Source: Pseudomonas songnenensis (GTDB taxonomy: Bacteria > Pseudomonadota > Gammaproteobacteria > Pseudomonadales > Pseudomonadaceae). Taken from it: a DNA stretch of 64,000 bases. How positions within the stretch are numbered: the first letter of the stretch is position 1; each line of letters opens with the position of its first letter. The position numbers were made by a program, and so were the translations under genes. The stretch spans positions 541,679 to 605,678 of the forward strand of contig NZ_RFFN01000001.1 of assembly GCF_003696315.1 (NCBI RefSeq), given 5' to 3'. Under the pieces are notes generated by a model, which saw only the letters and a list, made by a program, of their open reading frames with translations, had not been told where the DNA came from and did no database searches. This document shows, in pieces, positions 1 to 7,304 of this stretch.

Positions 1-148
1 CTCTTGTCTCGCCAAGAGAAAGTAACCAAAGAGAAGGCGACCCCGACATCCGGACTGGGCGTCCCCGGTTTGCTGCGCAAAACTCCCCTCCCTCCGGCGT
101 TACTCCGGGGGCTGTGGTCCGAGCCGGTTGGAAGTTTCTAAACGGGTC

Positions 149-180
149 CGTAGGGTGGGTAACGCGAAGCTTACCCACCG
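149..180. repeat. GTAGGGTGG palindromic repeat unit
   Basis: An imperfect palindrome with the arms GTAGGGTGGGTAA and TTACCCACC around a CGCGAAGC centre. It belongs to the same family as the other GTAGGGTGG units in this window. Confidence 0.7.
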
Positions 181-230
181 GTTTGAAAAGTAATACGCCA
201 CGGCTCGGCGAGAGCGTGCTTGTAGCCTGC

Positions 231-262
231 GGTGGAAAATGCTGCGCAGTTTTCCACCCTAC
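231..262. repeat. GTAGGGTGG palindromic repeat unit, inverted orientation
   Basis: The arms are GGTGGAAAA and TTTTCCACCCTAC around TGCTGCGCAG. The sequence is essentially identical to the right half of the composite unit at 31139-31170, about 31 kb away, which supports a dispersed mobile-like repeat family. Confidence 0.75.
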
Positions 263-738
263 ATCGCGGGCGAGAGATAGCGGCAGGGCTGTCTGTAGGT
301 TGCTGGCGTTACCCTCAGGTTGGTTTTTCTTATACGGACGAGCAGGCGACATCAATTGCCCCTTCAGGAGGGTGAACGGAGTCTTCGTGGAGAGGGGCGA
401 GCGGCATGGATGCCGCAAGAGCCGCAAAGGGTCGGGGCCGCCATCGGTATGGATGGCCCTTGTACGGCGACCCTCGGAGCGGCGGCGGAGAGAACGAACC
501 CTTCGCGAAGCGAATGGCCGGATGCAGGGGCAAGCGTTTTTGCTTACTTTTGAGGGGCCGGCCATCCGGGCGACTGAAAAAAGTGAGTCGCCCAACAGGG
601 CGAAACCTAAGGTCAGTGCCCATAACAACGCCGCACCGTCGAGGGAAGCTGCTCCCGCCACCACCTGTGCCACCTGTGCACCGCCTCGGCCTGCTCCTGT
701 GTAGCTGCGCCCGTAGTACGGAGCTCGCGCCAGTTCTC

Positions 739-1431
739 TCATGACCTAAACAACCGACTGTACTGCCGCTCATGCGCCATGCTGGTCAGCACCAGTCCAA
801 ACGGCGCACTGCCCCAGTCCCGCTCCGGCAGCTCGCTGGCCTCCCGCTGCGCCTGGCTCAGGACCGGCAACAGCTGCGAGGTCAACCGCTGCGCCGCCTG
901 CTGTCCCAGCGGCAGCGTCTTCATCAGTACCGCCAGCTGGTTTTCCAGCCAGCCCCACAGCCAGGCGGCGAGGGCATCGGCGGGGTCGATCCGCCAGGCG
1001 CGGGCGGCCAGTGACCAGGCCAGTGCCAGGCCGGGCTCGTCGGCGGCCGCGAGGCAATCGCGGGCCGGCTGGTCGAGTTCCGGCAGGCCGTCGAGCAGCT
1101 GCGTCAGGGAATAGCCCATCTGCCGGCTTTCCAGCTGCAGCTCGCGGGTTTCGCGGCTGGCGCGGTGCTCGGCGGCGAGCTGTAACAGGCGCGGCCAGTC
1201 GTCCTGTGCCGCCGCTTGGCAATGCGCGAGCAGCAGCGGCGCCTCGAAGCGGGCGAGGTTGAGCAGCAGTTGATCCTCAAGCCAATGCCGGGCGCTGTCG
1301 GCGTCGCTCACCCGGCCGTTCTCCACCGCCATTTCCAGCCCCTGGGAATAGCTGTAGCCGCCGATCGGCAGCTGCGGGCTGGCCAGCCGGAGCAGAGCCC
1401 AGGCCGAGCCGGGTGCGGCCGCTGCGTTCAC
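739..1431 (-). CDS. ureF: Urease accessory protein UreF
   Basis: UreF is part of the UreD-UreF-UreG complex that carbamylates the active-site lysine and inserts nickel into UreC. The 230-residue translation carries the family's N-terminal signature LLRLASPQLPIGGYSYSQGLE at residues 13-33 and the family's overall helical, Leu/Ala-rich composition and length. Its ATG overlaps the ureE stop codon (ATGA), so the two are translationally coupled. In P. aeruginosa ureG follows directly; here the next 738 bases downstream contain only repeat-like DNA. Expression probably depends on the sigma-54 promoter in front of ureE. Confidence 0.95.
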   Translation of the reverse strand: MNAAAAPGSAWALLRLASPQLPIGGYSYSQGLEMAVENGRVSDADSARHWLEDQLLLNLARFEAPLLLAHCQAAAQDDWPRLLQLAAEHRASRETRELQLESRQMGYSLTQLLDGLPELDQPARDCLAAADEPGLALAWSLAARAWRIDPADALAAWLWGWLENQLAVLMKTLPLGQQAAQRLTSQLLPVLSQAQREASELPERDWGSAPFGLVLTSMAHERQYSRLFRS

Positions 1432-1928
1432 GGGCGTACGCCGAACTGGTGCAGGCGCGGTGCGTAGCTGAACTCCGCCTCGCCGGCGTGGGAGTGATGA
1501 TGGCCGCCACCGTAGGCGCCATGCTCCGGCTGGAAGGGCGCCTCGATGTGTTCGACCTGGGCGCCCAGCTGCAACAGCATGTCCTTGAGCACGTAGTCGT
1601 CGAGCAGGCGCAGCCAGCCGTCGCCGACCTGCAGGGCGACATGGCGGTTGCCCAGGTGGTAGGCCGCGCGGGTCAGTTCGAAAGCGCTGGCGCAGGTGAC
1701 GTGCAGCAGTTGTTCGGGCCGAGCGCGCACGCGCACGACACGGCCATCACCGGCGAGCAGGCATTCGCCATCGTGCAGCGGCGGCTGGCCGCGTTCGAGA
1801 AACAGGCCGACATCCTCGCCGCTGGTACTGAAGCAGCGCAGGCGACTCTTGCTGCGCGCGTCGTAGGTCAGTTCGAGTTCGGCCTGCCACTCGGGGCGGG
1901 CGTCGATGCGTTGGCGAATCACCAGCAT
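1428..1928 (-). CDS. ureE: Urease accessory protein UreE (nickel metallochaperone)
   Basis: UreE is a cytoplasmic dimeric nickel chaperone that delivers Ni(II) to the urease activation complex. The 166-residue product has the N-terminal UreE fold, the conserved metal-binding His in the YHLGNRH segment (H96), and a C-terminal histidine cluster (H143, H144, H145, H147) typical of nickel-buffering UreE tails. It is the first gene of a ureE-ureF unit, with ureF overlapping by 4 bases. A sigma-54 element lies 36-51 bases upstream of the start and an NtrC-like palindrome lies further out. The urease structural genes are 8 kb away, so activation and structural genes are transcribed separately. Confidence 0.95.
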   Translation of the reverse strand: MLVIRQRIDARPEWQAELELTYDARSKSRLRCFSTSGEDVGLFLERGQPPLHDGECLLAGDGRVVRVRARPEQLLHVTCASAFELTRAAYHLGNRHVALQVGDGWLRLLDDYVLKDMLLQLGAQVEHIEAPFQPEHGAYGGGHHHSHAGEAEFSYAPRLHQFGVRP

Positions 1929-1963
1929 GAGCAGAGTTCCGGTCGGATCGTTTCCGGAACAAG

Positions 1964-1979
1964 AGCAAGTGGCTTGCCA
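1964..1979 (-). promoter_or_regulatory. Sigma-54 (-24/-12) promoter of ureE-ureF
   Basis: On the minus strand the sequence is TGGCAAGCCACTTGCT. Against the sigma-54 consensus TGGCACG-N4-TTGCW it differs only at the sixth base. The GG and GC doublets have the required 10-base spacing, and the predicted transcript start is about 25 bases before the ureE ATG. Sigma-54 control fits nitrogen regulation of urease accessory genes. Confidence 0.7.
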
Positions 1980-2044
1980 ACCGGCCCCATATACCGCGAT
2001 CGCGGCGGCTATCGGGCCTGCGTGCCTGATAATGGGGCTTTGAG

Positions 2045-2061
2045 CGCACCGTCACGGTGCG
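2045..2061. promoter_or_regulatory. NtrC-like enhancer dyad upstream of ureE
   Basis: CGCACC-GTCAC-GGTGCG is a perfect dyad with the NtrC core GCACC-N5-GGTGC. It lies about 70 bases upstream of the sigma-54 element at 1964-1979, a usual distance for an enhancer-binding site. It could instead be a fortuitous GC-rich palindrome. Confidence 0.5.
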
Positions 2062-2091
2062 CCTGTGGGGGGCTGGTCAGGTGCGTGCGCC

Positions 2092-2595
2092 TTACTGGTG
2101 CAGGTCGCGCACCATGTACACGGCAGGGATCTGGTAGCTGGCCAGGTTGCCGGCCTGCGGTGGGTCCAGTTCGTCGTGGGCTTCGTAGCCCAGGCGCGAC
2201 CAGAAGCCGGTGGAATCCTGCACCGACACCAGTGCCGAATAGCGCAGCTGTGCGGTGCCGGCTTGTTGCAGGTTGTGCCGCACCAGTGCCGGGCCGATGC
2301 CGCGGCCGGCGGCTCGCCCGGCCACGGCCAGATCATGCAGGTAGAGGCAATCGGCGTCGCCGTCGGTGCAGAACTCCCCGTCCAGCGGGGTCACCTTGCC
2401 CAGGCGCGAGTGGTAGGCGAACAGGTAGGCGCAGACACCCTCGTCATCCTCGGCCACCCACGCCAGTTGCGGGAACGCTGCCAGCCGTGAGCGGATCACT
2501 GCCTCGTCTTCCAGGACCTCGGCGGCATAGGATTCTTCCTGGATCGCCAGGACGGCAGGGATATCGCGCTCCTGCATCGCTCTCAACTGGTACAT
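2092..2595 (-). CDS. GNAT-family N-acetyltransferase
   Basis: This is a 167-residue cytoplasmic acetyltransferase of the GNAT fold. The acetyl-CoA motif A region is visible as LYLHDLAVAGRAAGRGIGPALV, containing the R/Q-x-x-G-x-G/A pattern, followed by the terminal FWSRLGYE strand-helix typical of motif B. I chose the ATG giving MYQLRAMQERDIPAV because the GNAT domain begins there; an in-frame ATG 22 codons upstream would add a non-conserved leader. The gene lies between the ureE promoter region and a divergent DMT transporter. The acceptor substrate cannot be told from sequence. Confidence 0.85.
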   Translation of the reverse strand: MYQLRAMQERDIPAVLAIQEESYAAEVLEDEAVIRSRLAAFPQLAWVAEDDEGVCAYLFAYHSRLGKVTPLDGEFCTDGDADCLYLHDLAVAGRAAGRGIGPALVRHNLQQAGTAQLRYSALVSVQDSTGFWSRLGYEAHDELDPPQAGNLASYQIPAVYMVRDLHQ

Positions 2596-2843
2596 CACGA
2601 CTACACTCGAACGCCGCGAAACGCCGCGCGGCTCGGCAAAAAGCCGGCGATCATACGCCAATTGCCGGCGTTCCGCTTGTCGTCGGGCGGCATATCCGCG
2701 CCCCGTCAGCCCACGCAGCGGGACGGACAGCGCAGTGGCACCCCCGTCCTCGCTCGGCTGAAAGGTTTCAGCTGATTGGTGCAGCGGTGCGACAAGATGA
2801 CAGGCATAATGGTTAGCCTGCTAACAAGTGGTTGAGGCCTGCG

Positions 2844-3716
2844 TTGAACGATCACCATCACCCGCTCTACGGCGTCCTGCTGATATTGCTGTCGGGTCTG
2901 TTGCTGGCCAGTCATGACGGGCTGGCCAAACACCTTTCCGAAATCTACCCGGTGTTTCTGGTCATCTGGGCTCGTTACGTCGCGCAGACGGTGCTGATGA
3001 CCGCGCTGTTCGTGCCGCGCATGGGCCAGCGCGTGTTTCGCACCCTGCGCCCGTGGCCACAGTTGCTGCGCGGGTTGAGCCTGGTCAGCGTGAGCCTGCT
3101 GTTCATCAACGGCCTGCATTTCATTCCGCTGGCCGAAGCCACGGCGGTGATCTTTCTGACCCCGGTGCTGGTGACCATCGCCTCGGCGCTGCTGGGCGAG
3201 CGGGTCAGCCGCAGCCAGTGGCTGGCCGTGGGCTTCGGTCTGCTCGGGGTGGTGATCATCGTGCGGCCCGGTTCGGCGCTGTTCACCCCGGCGGTGCTGT
3301 TGCCCTTCGGCGCGGCGCTGTCGTTCACCGTGTATCAGCTGGTGACCCGGCGCCTGGCCGGTACCGACCACCCGGTGACCAGCAACTACCTGACCAGCCT
3401 GGTCGGTTGCGTGACTCTGAGCGTGCTGGTGGTCTTCAACTGGCGCACGCCAACGCTGCACGACGCGCTGCTGATGGGCGCGCTCGGTGGCATGGCGATG
3501 CTCGGTCACCTGCTGCTGACCAATGCCTTCCGCTTCGCCAGCGCGGCGACGCTGGCGCCGTTCACCTATGGCCAGATCGTTTTCGCCGGGGTGGTCGGCT
3601 ATGTCGCCTTCGATCACGCGCCGGATGCCGGGGCGCTGATCGGCATGGCGGTGATCATCGCCAGCGGTCTGTGCATGGCTTATGTGCAGCGCCGTCAGGG
3701 GCCGGCCGAGGGATAA
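2844..3716 (+). CDS. EamA/DMT-family transporter
   Basis: A 290-residue inner-membrane protein with about ten hydrophobic segments arranged as two EamA repeats of five helices, typical of drug/metabolite exporters. The first helix is [21 protein letters not shown] and the EamA glutamate-alanine region appears as [31 protein letters not shown] selected the TTG at 2844 because GAGG sits six bases in front of it; a TTG four codons earlier is open but lacks a Shine-Dalgarno sequence. The substrate is unknown. It precedes the oxaloacetate decarboxylase gene on the same strand with a 100-base gap. Confidence 0.9.
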   Translation: MNDHHHPLYGVLLILLSGLLLASHDGLAKHLSEIYPVFLVIWARYVAQTVLMTALFVPRMGQRVFRTLRPWPQLLRGLSLVSVSLLFINGLHFIPLAEATAVIFLTPVLVTIASALLGERVSRSQWLAVGFGLLGVVIIVRPGSALFTPAVLLPFGAALSFTVYQLVTRRLAGTDHPVTSNYLTSLVGCVTLSVLVVFNWRTPTLHDALLMGALGGMAMLGHLLLTNAFRFASAATLAPFTYGQIVFAGVVGYVAFDHAPDAGALIGMAVIIASGLCMAYVQRRQGPAEG

Positions 3717-3816
3717 CCCGCGAAAATGTGCCATTCGGCCGACCAGGCAGCTTCTCAACAACACTGAAATGAAAAGACAGGGCGAATCGACCCTTGCGTG
3801 CACCCATGGAGCCTAT

Positions 3817-4680
3817 ATGCCGCGACTCTCTCATCACGACCTGCGCCGCAACTTTCGCGAGCTGCTGAACGCCGACCGCTGCTTCCACACCGCCTCGGTG
3901 TTCGACCCGATGTCCGCGCGCATCGCCGCCGACCTCGGTTTCGAAGTGGGCATCCTCGGTGGCTCGGTGGCCTCGCTGCAGGTCCTCGCCGCGCCGGACT
4001 TCAACCTCATCACCTTGAGCGAGTTCGTCGAGCAGGCCACGCGTATCTGCCGCGTTGCCCAGCTGCCGGTGCTGGCCGATGCCGACCATGGCTACGGCAA
4101 TGCTCTGAACGTGATGCGCACCGTTTCCGAACTGGAACGCGCCGGGATTTCCGCGCTGACCATCGAGGACACCCTGCTGCCGCCGAAATTCGGCCGCCGC
4201 TCCACCGACCTTATCGGCATGTTCGAGGCCGTCGGCAAGATCCGCGCGGCGCTGGAGGCGCGGGTCGATCCGGAAATGGCCATCATCGGCCGGACCAATG
4301 CCGGCGTGATCGGCTTCGAGGAAGTCATTGCCCGCGCCCAGGCCTACGAAAAGGCCGGCGCCGATGCCATCTGCCTGGTCGGCATCGAGGATTTCGACCA
4401 CCTGGAGAGCATCGCCAGCCAGCTGACCAAACCGCTGATGCTGGTCACCTATGGCAACCCCAACCTGCGCGACAACGCCCGCCTGGCCGCGCTTGGCGTG
4501 CGCATCGTGGTCAACGGCCACGCGGCCTACTTCGCCGCGATCAAGGCAACCTACGACTGCCTGCGCGAACAGCGCCAGGTCGATGCGCTGGACCTGAACG
4601 CCTCGCAGCTGTCGGTCAAATACTCCACGGCCGATGAATACGTCGTCTGGGCCGAGGAATACATGCAGGTCAAGGAGTAA
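3817..4680 (+). CDS. Oxaloacetate decarboxylase, isocitrate lyase/PEP mutase superfamily
   Basis: The 287-residue product matches the length and layout of the PEP mutase/isocitrate lyase-like family whose P. aeruginosa member PA4872 is a Mg-dependent oxaloacetate decarboxylase giving pyruvate and CO2. Visible hallmarks are the active-site segment [15 protein letters not shown], the [11 protein letters not shown] loop, and the IIGRTNAG and LVTYGNP strands of the beta-alpha barrel. The start is the ATG at 3817, preceded by GGAG with five-base spacing; longer open frames upstream are not conserved. Its place near the urease cluster parallels P. aeruginosa. The decarboxylase function is inferred from the family. 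Confidence 0.88.
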   Translation: MPRLSHHDLRRNFRELLNADRCFHTASVFDPMSARIAADLGFEVGILGGSVASLQVLAAPDFNLITLSEFVEQATRICRVAQLPVLADADHGYGNALNVMRTVSELERAGISALTIEDTLLPPKFGRRSTDLIGMFEAVGKIRAALEARVDPEMAIIGRTNAGVIGFEEVIARAQAYEKAGADAICLVGIEDFDHLESIASQLTKPLMLVTYGNPNLRDNARLAALGVRIVVNGHAAYFAAIKATYDCLREQRQVDALDLNASQLSVKYSTADEYVVWAEEYMQVKE

Positions 4681-4762
4681 GCCCCGGCGCTGGCGCGCTC
4701 GCCTGGCTGAAGTCAGCCGCGCCGGCATCGTGCATGGGTCGGCTGTGCGTCGTGGCCCGTGC

Positions 4763-5482
4763 TCAGAAGAACGAACGCTCGGCCTTGAACATCATGAAGC
4801 CTTCGCAATAGGCGTTTTGCCCCGAGTAGACGCCGCATTGCGCGCCGCGCAGGCTCGAGTCGCTGTAGGACAGGTCCATCTGCATGCCGAGCAGTCGACG
4901 GGAAAGGTTCAGTGACCAGTCGTTGAACACCCGCACACTGCCGCCGGGGTGATACATGGGACTGTCCATCGAGTGGCTGGCGTACTTCATCCGTACGTCG
5001 ACATCGAACGGCCGCAGCGCGCCCAGCTCGAGAAACAGCGTGCTGTCGGTGCGACCCAGGGCGCTGCTCATCGCGCCGCCCAGACGGCTGCTGCCGAGGT
5101 TGATACCGGCGTAGTACGCCTCGCGGTTTCGCGTCTCGACTTCGGGAAAGCTGTAGCGAATCACCCCAAGCTCATAGCCCGCTGAATCGTCCAGGCGTGG
5201 CTGGGCGTAACCGACGTAGCTGTTGAGTTCCAGCTGGCTGCCGTCGAACAGCCCGACACTGGGCGACCACTGCCCGACATACACGCCGCTGTCATGGGTC
5301 AGATCCAGGCCGCCGCGAAAGGTGCTGGCGGTGGTCGGCTGTATCAGGCCCTGGGCCATGCTGCGGGTGGGCGCCGTGCCGAGCTTCAGATCGAACTGCC
5401 CGATTTCGCGCTCGACCACCTCCGGCTGGCTGGTACAACCGCCAAGCACGACGGCCAGAGCTATCAGATATCTGTTGTCCAT
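4763..5482 (-). CDS. TorF-like putative outer-membrane porin with lipoprotein signal
   Basis: The 239-residue product resembles the TorF/Gcw_chp family of small beta-barrel-like outer-membrane proteins: FRGGLDLTHDSGVYVGQWSPSV followed by LELNSYVGY and YELGVIRYSFP is the family's characteristic N-terminal region, and the protein ends in FKAERSFF with a terminal Phe as in beta-barrels. The start at 5482 gives MDNRYLIALAVVLGGC, a lipobox (L-G-G-C) predicting acylation at Cys16. That is unusual because I expect this family to carry ordinary Sec signals. The reading frame stays open upstream, but that extension is not protein-like. No ligand can be assigned. Confidence 0.75.
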   Translation of the reverse strand: MDNRYLIALAVVLGGCTSQPEVVEREIGQFDLKLGTAPTRSMAQGLIQPTTASTFRGGLDLTHDSGVYVGQWSPSVGLFDGSQLELNSYVGYAQPRLDDSAGYELGVIRYSFPEVETRNREAYYAGINLGSSRLGGAMSSALGRTDSTLFLELGALRPFDVDVRMKYASHSMDSPMYHPGGSVRVFNDWSLNLSRRLLGMQMDLSYSDSSLRGAQCGVYSGQNAYCEGFMMFKAERSFF

Positions 5483-5786
5483 ACACCGCTTCACTGGTGA
5501 TGTGTGACAGGCCGACCAGTGACGACCGCGAATGGGAAGGCCGAGCCAGGGCGCTCCAGCGCAGCGGCACATGAGGCTTCCCGATGTCGGGCCGAGGATA
5601 GTCAATGCAATCTGTCGGCGAGCCCCGCTCGTCGATTTGGCGCCAGTAGATCGACAGGCGGTGCCGCCCGCCGGCGAGGCGGAATTCCGGCGCGCTTTGT
5701 TTGTATTGTTGGAAACGCTTGCCGCAAATGCCGTTCGAATGGGATATCCGAAGAAGCGATGGTTCGGGCAGATCGAGGAGGTTGCG

Positions 5787-6053
5787 ATGGCTACCGGTTG
5801 GGCAGGGGATGGCGCGGTACAGGACCAGATCGACAGCACCGTCGAGGATGCCGTGCAGCGCGCACGCAGCCAACTCGGCCGTGGCGAGAGCCTGAGCCAC
5901 TGCGAAGAATGCGGGGAGAAGATCCCCGAAGCCCGGCGTCAGGCCGTTCCTGGCGTGCGGCTATGTATCAAATGCCAGGCTGAGCGGGACAAGGAAGAGG
6001 CCAGATTCAGCGGCTACAACCGTCGTGGCAGCAAGGACAGCCAGCTGCGCTGA
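5787..6053 (+). CDS. DksA/TraR C4-type zinc finger protein (YbiI-like)
   Basis: An 88-residue protein with a single C4 zinc finger, C-E-E-C-x17-C-I-K-C, in the segment SHCEECGEKIPEARRQAVPGVRLCIKCQ. It lacks the coiled-coil finger of full-length DksA, so it belongs to the small YbiI-like branch, whose role in transcription or stress is poorly known. The start at 5787 has a strong GAGGAGG five bases upstream; the longer open frame before it is not conserved. Its stop codon abuts, without any gap, the stop codon of the convergent histidine kinase gene. Confidence 0.88.
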   Translation: MATGWAGDGAVQDQIDSTVEDAVQRARSQLGRGESLSHCEECGEKIPEARRQAVPGVRLCIKCQAERDKEEARFSGYNRRGSKDSQLR

Positions 6054-7235
6054 TCAGCTGCGGCGAACCGGCATCGAGAAGGTGAAGGTGGTGCCCGCCT
6101 CGGCGCTCGAGGTCACCCGCATGCGGCCGCCATGGGCTTTCGCCACCTGATCGACGATGAACAGCCCGAGCCCCAGCCCGTTGCGCGGCGTGTCATCTTC
6201 CCGCGAATAGGCGTGGAACAGCCGCTCGAGCCGGTCCGACGGGATCGGCGTGCCGCGGTTGTGTACCGAAAGCTGGAAATGCCCGCCCACGCTCTCGGCC
6301 TTCACGATCACCGGACCGGTACTGGCGCCGTGGTGCAGCGCATTGGTGATCAGATTGGCCAGCAGCTGGGCGATGCGGTCCGGGTCGCATTCGAACACCG
6401 GCAGCTCCGCCACCTGCTCGAGCAGTACCCGGCGTGGATGGGCGGTGCGCAGCTCGTTGACCACCTGCAACAGGGTGAGGTGCAGGTTGGCTGCAGCCGT
6501 CCAGTTCAGCGGTATGCCATTGCCCAGCTGGCCGCGGGCGAAATCCAGCAGATCATCGACCATGCGCGAGGCGCGCTGGCTGGACGTGCGCACATGCTCG
6601 GCGAGCTGCTGCGTGCCGGGCTCCGTCGAGCGCCGCACCAGCAGGTCGCTGGCCGCCTGGATCGAGGCGAGTGGGGTGCGCAGGTCATGGCCGAGCAGGG
6701 CGATGAACTGTTCGCGCTGGTGGCCGGTGATGCGTTCGTCCGCCAGCGCCGCACGCGTGGCCTGCTGCTGATCCTCGGCTTCGATCTGCAGGGTCAGCAG
6801 GCGGGCAAAGGATTCGAACATTGCGCGCGTCGCCGGGCTGGACAGGTCGCGGGGCAGCGGGTCGAGCGCGCAGAGCGTGCCGAAGAAACTGCCGTCGGCG
6901 CGCAGCACCGGGACCGAGATGTAGCTTTCGAAGCCATACATCTGCGGCGTGTGATGGTGGCAGTAGTCCGGATCGGCGCTGACCTGGCTGATGATGATCG
7001 GCTGATGGGAGGCGTGAATCTCGCTGCACAGGGTGGTGGTCACGTCGAGCTCACCGCCGACCTTCAGGCCGAACTCGATGCGATCGAGCACGGCGCAGGC
7101 AGTCCAGCTCGTATCGGTGACGCGGGCAACCGCAGCGAAGCGCAATCCGGTTGTTTCGCTGACCACTTGCAGGATGGCCGGGACGGCGCTGATGCGCTGG
7201 ACGGTGAGCAGGTCGTCGAGGATGGATCGCACCAT
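6054..7235 (-). CDS. GAF-domain sensor histidine kinase
   Basis: A 393-residue soluble kinase. An N-terminal GAF domain (roughly residues 10-150) contains the segment CSEIHASHQPIIISQVSADPDY and is followed by a HisKA domain with phospho-acceptor His183 in LLGHDLRTPLASIQ, then an HATPase domain with N box NLITNALHHGA, G1-like and G2 box GLGLGLFIVDQVAKAHGG. There is no receiver or membrane segment and no response regulator next door, so its partner is elsewhere. The ATG at 7235 is preceded by AGGG; an ATG 12 codons upstream overlaps the terminator of the NCS1 gene and is unlikely. The ligand is unknown. Confidence 0.88.
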   Translation of the reverse strand: MVRSILDDLLTVQRISAVPAILQVVSETTGLRFAAVARVTDTSWTACAVLDRIEFGLKVGGELDVTTTLCSEIHASHQPIIISQVSADPDYCHHHTPQMYGFESYISVPVLRADGSFFGTLCALDPLPRDLSSPATRAMFESFARLLTLQIEAEDQQQATRAALADERITGHQREQFIALLGHDLRTPLASIQAASDLLVRRSTEPGTQQLAEHVRTSSQRASRMVDDLLDFARGQLGNGIPLNWTAAANLHLTLLQVVNELRTAHPRRVLLEQVAELPVFECDPDRIAQLLANLITNALHHGASTGPVIVKAESVGGHFQLSVHNRGTPIPSDRLERLFHAYSREDDTPRNGLGLGLFIVDQVAKAHGGRMRVTSSAEAGTTFTFSMPVRRS

Positions 7236-7255
7236 CTGCAGGCCCTGAGCGACGT

Positions 7256-7287
7256 AAAAAAGGCCGGCCACTTTAACATGGCCGACC
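7256..7287 (-). terminator. Rho-independent terminator of the NCS1 transporter gene
   Basis: On the minus strand GGTCGGCCA and TGGCCGGCC form a nine-pair stem (one G-U) with an eight-base loop, followed by six T. It lies 18 bases beyond the stop of the transporter gene. Confidence 0.85.
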
Positions 7288-7304
7288 TCTTCTGCAGACG
7301 GCGG

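Larger units (their letters stand above)
1..738. repeat. Non-coding repeat-rich region downstream of ureF
   Basis: No convincing gene is visible in these 738 bases. Frames are open on both strands, but the translations are Arg/Pro/Gly-rich and resemble the low-complexity spurious proteins often predicted from dispersed intergenic repeats in Pseudomonas and Xanthomonas (for example translations such as MDAARAAKGRGRHRYG). The segment starts with the motif gccaagagaaagtaacc, which I associate with that repeat class, and contains two palindromic GTAGGGTGG units at 149-180 and 231-262. In other pseudomonads ureG follows ureF at this position, so the repeat either separates or replaces ureG. The repeat assignment rests on recall and was not checked by a search. 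Confidence 0.5.

Noticed and set aside
114..704. Open frames on both strands, up to 196 codons
   Set aside because: The translations are Arg/Pro-rich, overlap each other in several frames and span palindromic repeats; they look like spurious products of repeat DNA.
1413..2816. Long plus-strand open frame opposite ureF, ureE and an acetyltransferase
   Set aside because: It is antisense to conserved genes with clear family motifs, and has the skewed composition of a GC-rich shadow frame.
4693..4722. GC-rich hairpin after the oxaloacetate decarboxylase gene
   Set aside because: Nested complementary bases are present but no T-run follows, and similar GC-rich stems are common by chance here.
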